From an uncultured Oscillospiraceae bacterium (GTDB lineage: Bacteria; Bacillota; Clostridia; Oscillospirales; Oscillospiraceae), in assembly GCA_947626495.1 (NCBI GenBank), contig CANQSJ010000013.1, positions 1 to 60,537 of the forward strand: a stretch of DNA of 60,537 bases. Reading direction: 5' to 3'. Every line of letters begins with the position of its first letter. Positions within the stretch are counted from its first letter, which is position 1. Shown piece after piece: positions 58,861-60,537 of the stretch. Made by a program: the position numbers and the translations under genes. The notes beneath the pieces were generated by a model. The model saw nothing but the letters and a program-made list of their open reading frames with translations, made no database searches and was not told the DNA's origin.

Positions 58861-58944
58861 GTTCCATAGGGCAAAGCAACGAATCTTTGCGGGGGAGCAA
58901 ATTTTCCCTTGTTTTGGGGAAGATTTTATATTATGATAGAGCCT

Positions 58945-59379
58945 ATGAATATGCGAGACGTTATCATTTCCATAACGGGCGTCCAGCACGACCCCTCGGG
59001 CCAGCGGGACGCCGTGGAGCTCGTCACCGCCGGCAAGTACGGCTTCGAGAACGGGGAGAGCCGCTTCACCTACGAGGAGAGCGACCTGACCGGTCTGGAG
59101 GGGACGCGCACCACCTTCACCATCAGCCCCATGGGCGTGGTGCTCCGCCGGGAGGGCAGTCTGAACGCCGAGACGGTGTTCCGGGAGGGAAAAAAGGACT
59201 TCTTCCTGTACCAGACCCCCTTCGGCAGCGCCACCATGGGGGTGGATACCCGTCGCATCGACGCCCGTCTGGATGAACACGGCGGCACCATGGAGCTGGA
59301 TTACGACATCGACTTCAACCACACCCCCATGGGCCGGAATCAATTCAAGATCAACGTGAAAGAGAAGAGAAATGGCTGA
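58945..59379 (+). CDS. DUF1934 family protein
   Basis: The 144-residue small beta-barrel (calycin-like) protein runs VIISITGVQHDPSGQRDAVE, FTYEESDLTGLEGTRTTF and a C-terminal LDYDIDFNHTPMGRNQF. Function unknown. It commonly lies directly before argS in Clostridia, and here its stop overlaps the argS start by 8 bases. The start is uncertain: ATGs at 58933, 58945 and 58951 share weak ribosome sites. Confidence 0.82.
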   Translation: MNMRDVIISITGVQHDPSGQRDAVELVTAGKYGFENGESRFTYEESDLTGLEGTRTTFTISPMGVVLRREGSLNAETVFREGKKDFFLYQTPFGSATMGVDTRRIDARLDEHGGTMELDYDIDFNHTPMGRNQFKINVKEKRNG

Positions 59380-60537
59380 CCTGATCGAACGGGCAAAGTC
59401 GGACATCGACGCGCTCATCAAAAAAGCGGTCCCGGCGCTGGAGGGCGCCTCCGGGTCCGTCGGCATCCCCAAGGACACCCGCAACGGCGACTTTGCCGCC
59501 AACCACGCCATGGCCGGGGCCAAGGTCCTGCACGCCGCCCCCCGGGCCATCGCGGAGGACATCCTGAAAAACATCGCTCTGGAGGGCACCTTCTTCACCT
59601 CCGCCGAGGCCGCCGGCCCCGGCTTTTTGAACTTCCGGCTGGGGGACGGCTGGTACTCCGCCGTGCTGGACGCGGTGCTCTCCGAGGGCGCCGCTTACGG
59701 CCGCAGCGCCCACCGGAACGGCAAGCGGGTGATGGTGGAATTCGTCTCCGCCAACCCCACCGGCCCCATGACCATCGGCAACGCCCGGGGCGGCGTGCTG
59801 GGCGACACCACTGCCGCCGTGCTGGACTGGGCCGGATGGGACGTATGGCGGGAATTTTATGTAAACAATGCCGGCCACCAGGTGGAACTGTTCGGCCGCT
59901 CCATCGAGGCCCGGTATCTCCAGCTGATTCTCGGTGAAGACGCGGTGGAATTCCCCGACAACGGCTATCACGGGGACGACATCCGGGAGCTGGCGGCGGA
60001 GATCTACGCCGCAGAGGGGGAGAAATATGTAAACCAATCCCCCGCTGAGCGCCAGGCCGCCTTCATCGCCTACGGACTGCCCCGGAACATCCAGCGGATG
60101 CGCGAGGATCTGGAGCGCTACGGTGTGCGGTTCGATCGGTGGTTTTTGGAGACGGAGCTGCACGAGTCCGGCTACGTGGCCGAGACGGTGGACATCCTCA
60201 CCAGGTCCGGCCACACCTACGAAAAGGACGGCCAGCTGTGGCTGCGCAACACCGACTTCGGCGCGGACAAGGACGAGTGCATGCGCCGGGCGGACGGCAC
60301 CTGGACCTACTACGCCGTGGACATCGCCTACCACCGCAACAAATTCGTGGAGCGGGGCTTCGACCGGGTGGTGGACGTGTGGGGCGCGGACCACCACGGC
60401 CACGCCATCCGCTTCGGCAAGACCATGGCCTGCCCCGAGCTGGGGCTCAACGGCCGGAATCTGGACTTCCTCATCATGCAGATGGTGCGCCTGACGAGAA
60501 ACGGCGAGACCGTGAAGGTCTCCAAGCGCACGGGCAA
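59372..60537 (+). CDS. argS: Arginyl-tRNA synthetase, N-terminal two thirds (runs off the window)
   Basis: The first 388 codons of a class I synthetase that charges tRNA-Arg. The N-terminal Add-1 domain (about 1-85) includes FAANHAMAGAKVLH; ANPTGPMTIGNARGGVLGD (about 126-144) is the HIGH box, in which the first His is Thr and the last is Asn. YVNNAGHQVELFG, VDVWGADHHGH and, at the right edge, VKVSKRTG (KMSKS-type loop) follow. ATG 59372 lies inside the end of the DUF1934 gene. The missing C-terminal part holds the anticodon-binding domain. Confidence 0.95.
   Translation, partial: MADLIERAKSDIDALIKKAVPALEGASGSVGIPKDTRNGDFAANHAMAGAKVLHAAPRAIAEDILKNIALEGTFFTSAEAAGPGFLNFRLGDGWYSAVLDAVLSEGAAYGRSAHRNGKRVMVEFVSANPTGPMTIGNARGGVLGDTTAAVLDWAGWDVWREFYVNNAGHQVELFGRSIEARYLQLILGEDAVEFPDNGYHGDDIRELAAEIYAAEGEKYVNQSPAERQAAFIAYGLPRNIQRMREDLERYGVRFDRWFLETELHESGYVAETVDILTRSGHTYEKDGQLWLRNTDFGADKDECMRRADGTWTYYAVDIAYHRNKFVERGFDRVVDVWGADHHGHAIRFGKTMACPELGLNGRNLDFLIMQMVRLTRNGETVKVSKRTG

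Noticed and set aside
1-60537. CRISPR arrays, rRNA and tRNA genes
   Set aside because: No regularly spaced repeats, rRNA stretches or cloverleaf with a T-loop GTTCGAATC pattern were noticed by eye. A covariance search would be decisive.

Overview
The window is GC-rich DNA from a spore-forming member of the Bacillota. Purine-rich Shine-Dalgarno sites, many TTG/GTG starts, TPP and FMN riboswitches, a SigG gene, a free-standing Spo0A-type DNA-binding domain and a BlaI/M56 pair suggest Clostridia, most likely the Oscillospiraceae (Flavonifractor/Oscillibacter-like). This placement is inferred from gene content, not from a search.

Two systems stand out. (1) Positions 4795-5072 look like a DNA inversion switch. 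A 224-bp segment carrying a strong promoter (TTGCTT-17-TATAAT) lies between 26-bp inverted repeats that match at 24 of 26 positions. On one side is a complete tyrosine recombinase gene (5076-5921); on the other is a 1144-residue secreted, wall-binding-like protein (1317-4751). In the assembled orientation the promoter points away from the surface gene (OFF); inversion would point it into that gene. A second recombinase that has lost its catalytic residues lies downstream (408-1256). (2) Positions 7401-23394 are an integrated element of about 16 kb that splits the gene for the forespore sigma factor SigG. The 5' half (95 codons, 23672-23388) and the 3' half (164 codons plus stop, 7402-6908) each meet a 9-bp direct repeat, ATCGGCACC. 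Exact recombination between the repeats would restore a 259-codon SigG reading frame and release a 15,985-bp circle. The large serine recombinase sits at the right edge, as in the skin element of sigK. SigG, however, acts in the forespore, which becomes the spore, so excision there would be inherited.

The element carries a small protein, ParB, TnpV, an XRE-HipA fusion, a candidate oriT with MobC but no relaxase, a HepT-MntA toxin-antitoxin pair, a type III restriction-modification system, a 986-residue SIR2-domain protein of the kind used in phage defence, about 0.96 kb of apparently non-coding DNA, two tiny ORFs and the recombinase.

The flanks are ordinary chromosome: etfA (partial) and rpe on the left. 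To the right of the element are a radical SAM protein, a pepT-D-hydroxyacid dehydrogenase pair, a Gld-like ABC export operon, and a TPP-riboswitch thiamine salvage operon (thiM-thiE-HAD-thiD-cytX-thiN). Next come a MATE pump, an aminotransferase, a complete transcription unit for a 31-residue peptide, DUF975, a macro-domain/HTH protein, DUF554, a lone E2-like acyltransferase, an XRE plus Spo0A-C-domain pair and BlaI/M56. A cell-envelope group follows (three polytopic membrane proteins, wecB, an adenylating enzyme, cvpA), then a GNAT, an ECF sigma factor with a DUF4179 partner, a threonine-aldolase-like enzyme, FMN-riboswitch ribU, DUF1934 and the first two thirds of argS. I saw no rRNA, tRNA or CRISPR array.
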